NCBI GenBank assembly: GCA_964572965.1
Contig: CAZNHL010000075.1
Location: 1 to 17,111 of the forward strand
Direction: 5' to 3'
Source of the DNA: CAZNHL01 sp964572965
GTDB lineage: Bacteria > Bacteroidota > Bacteroidia > Cytophagales > UBA9547
DNA length: 17,111 nt
The notes beneath the pieces are model-generated. The model did no database searches. It was not told where the DNA came from and saw only the letters and a program-made list of their open reading frames with translations. Position 1 is the stretch's first letter, and each line of letters begins with the position of its first letter. The position numbers and the translations under genes were made by a program. Positions 16,581-17,111 of the stretch are shown one piece after another.

Positions 16581-16913
16581 ATGACAGACCTAATGGACGA
16601 CCTTGATTTTAGCGACGATCAAATGTACGCCAATTATGATGCCTTCAAAACGCTTACCGACGCAGGAGTTAGCCGTGCTGAAGCATTGAAACGCACAGGC
16701 CTTACTGAACAAATTGTAAAAGATTTTGAGCTGGAGGAAGAAGAGAATGAATTCAAAGATGAATTTAAAGAAGAATGGGACAAATTCGACGGAGGTGACG
16801 ACGACGAGTTTGGCAGCAGCGAATATGACGGATTCAATGAATTTGGTGACGATGAAGACGAGTACGGTTCAGGCAGCGACAGCAACGATTTCGGAGGAGA
16901 CGACTACGAATAG
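16581..16913 (+). CDS. Small highly acidic protein, unknown function
   Basis: I do not recognise this 110-residue protein. Residues 1-50 are predicted helical and include AGVSRAEALKRTGLTEQIV (28-46), which looks like a small helix-turn-helix or three-helix unit. Residues 51-110 are a low-complexity tail of Asp, Glu, Gly, Ser and aromatic residues. By my count the whole protein has 23 Asp and 17 Glu against 8 Lys/Arg. There is no signal peptide or membrane segment, so it should be cytosolic with a disordered tail. The ATG at 16581 is chosen because the alternative TTG at 16563 overlaps the -7 promoter element. It has its own promoter after the rsmA operon and sits directly upstream of greA. 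Its regular coding frame, good promoter and clear stop support a real gene. Confidence 0.8.
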   Translation: MTDLMDDLDFSDDQMYANYDAFKTLTDAGVSRAEALKRTGLTEQIVKDFELEEEENEFKDEFKEEWDKFDGGDDDEFGSSEYDGFNEFGDDEDEYGSGSDSNDFGGDDYE

Positions 16914-16918
16914 AGAGA

Positions 16919-16937
16919 AAGCAGCTTAAAGCTGCTT
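16919..16937 (+). terminator. Short hairpin after the acidic-protein gene, weak terminator
   Basis: Nine-base arms AAGCAGCTT (16919-16927) and AAGCTGCTT (16929-16937) form a small stem 5 nt after the stop. What follows is GAAAGTTTTATAA, a poor U tract. The last two bases of its right arm are also the first bases of the -33 TTG of the greA promoter. Confidence 0.5.
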
Positions 16938-16965
16938 GAAAGTTTTATAAATCATTGTATCTTTG
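16936..16965 (+). promoter_or_regulatory. Bacteroidota promoter (-33 TTG, -7 TATCTTTG) upstream of greA
   Basis: TTG at 16936-16938 and TATCTTTG at 16958-16965 are again separated by exactly 19 nt. The expected transcription start is near 16970. The -7 element runs into the 12-nt palindrome CTTTGTACAAAG (16961-16972). Confidence 0.75.
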
Positions 16966-16968
16966 TAC

Positions 16969-17005
16969 AAAGGAACGGCTTCAATGCGTAAGCCGTTCTT
17001 TTTTT
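16969..17005 (+). terminator. Intrinsic terminator in the greA leader
   Basis: GAACGGCTT (16973-16981) and AAGCCGTTC (16990-16998) form a perfect 9-bp stem with an 8-nt loop. The stem extends by a G-U pair and A-T pairs on the outside and is followed by a run of seven T (16999-17005). It begins at about the predicted start of the greA promoter transcript and ends 28 nt before the greA ATG. It is therefore either the terminator of the upstream gene or an attenuator producing a very short leader RNA. Confidence 0.85.
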
Positions 17006-17033
17006 ATTGTGCAGACCTCAATACTTAATTAAT

Positions 17034-17111
17034 ATGAGCAAAATTTCTTATTACACAGAAGAAGGCCTGAAAAAGCTGAAAGACGAATTAAACGACCTGA
17101 AAACAAAAGGC
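17034..17111 (+). CDS. greA: Transcript cleavage factor GreA (3' end missing)
   Basis: Only the first 26 codons are in the window. They read MSKISYYTEEGLKKLKDELN and onward, the standard N-terminus of Bacteroidota GreA, which starts the antiparallel coiled coil that reaches into the RNA polymerase secondary channel. GreA stimulates RNA polymerase to cleave the 3' end of backtracked RNA and restart. The ATG at 17034 is the only reasonable start, with AT-rich sequence before it. The promoter at 16936-16965 and the terminator hairpin at 16969-17005 precede it. Confidence 0.93.
   Translation, partial: MSKISYYTEEGLKKLKDELNDLKTKG

Noticed and set aside
16634..16885. Ser-rich minus-strand frame opposite the acidic protein
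   Set aside because: The Ser/Pro repeats are the antisense reading of Asp/Glu codons; the plus-strand gene has promoter, start and stop in place.
1..17111. CRISPR arrays, tRNA or rRNA genes, transposases, integrases, toxin-antitoxin or defence genes
   Set aside because: I looked on both strands and found no spaced repeats, cloverleaf sequences or mobile or defence protein motifs.

Overview
The window looks like chromosomal DNA of a Bacteroidota bacterium, most likely a Cytophagales-type environmental species. The evidence is the protein families present (CzcA/CzcB with a lipoprotein adaptor, Bacteroidota-type PruA and MgtE), the rsmA-mgtE gene order, short leaders with little recognisable Shine-Dalgarno sequence, and several copies of the Bacteroidota -7 promoter element TAnnTTTG. 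Two of these copies also have a -33 TTG exactly 19 nt upstream. The genes are mostly housekeeping. No transposase, integrase, CRISPR array, phage gene, tRNA or rRNA is visible. A 10-N assembly gap interrupts pruA.

Layout. (1) 1-1822 (+): 3' part of a membrane sensor with an extracytoplasmic helical domain, HAMP, GAF and a C-terminal coiled coil, but no catalytic output domain. (2) 1829-1867: a perfect hairpin terminating this gene and the convergent metal-efflux operon. (3) 1907-6218 (-): a two-gene RND efflux operon (CzcA-type pump, then lipoprotein adaptor, overlapping by 11 nt) with no outer-membrane channel gene. (4) 6219-6556: a 338-bp AT-rich divergent intergenic region. (5) 6557-8963 (+): a YjjG-type HAD nucleotidase and the proline-catabolic dehydrogenase PruA. 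(6) 9148-9996 (+): an unrecognised secreted, probably beta-barrel protein, ending at a perfect bidirectional terminator. (7) 10050-13170 (-): truC (tRNA pseudouridine synthase), mtfA (M90 zinc peptidase with an N-terminal membrane anchor) and pepA (M17 leucyl aminopeptidase). (8) 13355-16519 (+): probable operon rsmA, mgtE and a D-2-hydroxyacid dehydrogenase. (9) 16581-16913 (+): a very acidic 110-residue protein with its own promoter. (10) 16914-17111 (+): an interlocked hairpin, promoter and intrinsic terminator ahead of the first 26 codons of greA.

How the genes relate. The efflux pair handles toxic divalent or monovalent metal cations and MgtE takes up Mg2+. RsmA and TruC modify rRNA and tRNA, PepA and MtfA are peptidases, and PruA feeds proline carbon to glutamate. 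These are largely independent functions, not one system.

The most interesting signals are regulatory. The greA transcript appears to begin directly with an intrinsic terminator, which resembles the greA-leader small RNA arrangement known from E. coli. A perfect 18-bp hairpin sits about 10 nt before the truC start, and an inverted repeat overlaps the promoter of the 9148-9996 gene. The acidic protein upstream of greA has a small helical head and a long Asp/Glu tail, an architecture reminiscent of RNA-polymerase delta subunits; this comparison is speculative.
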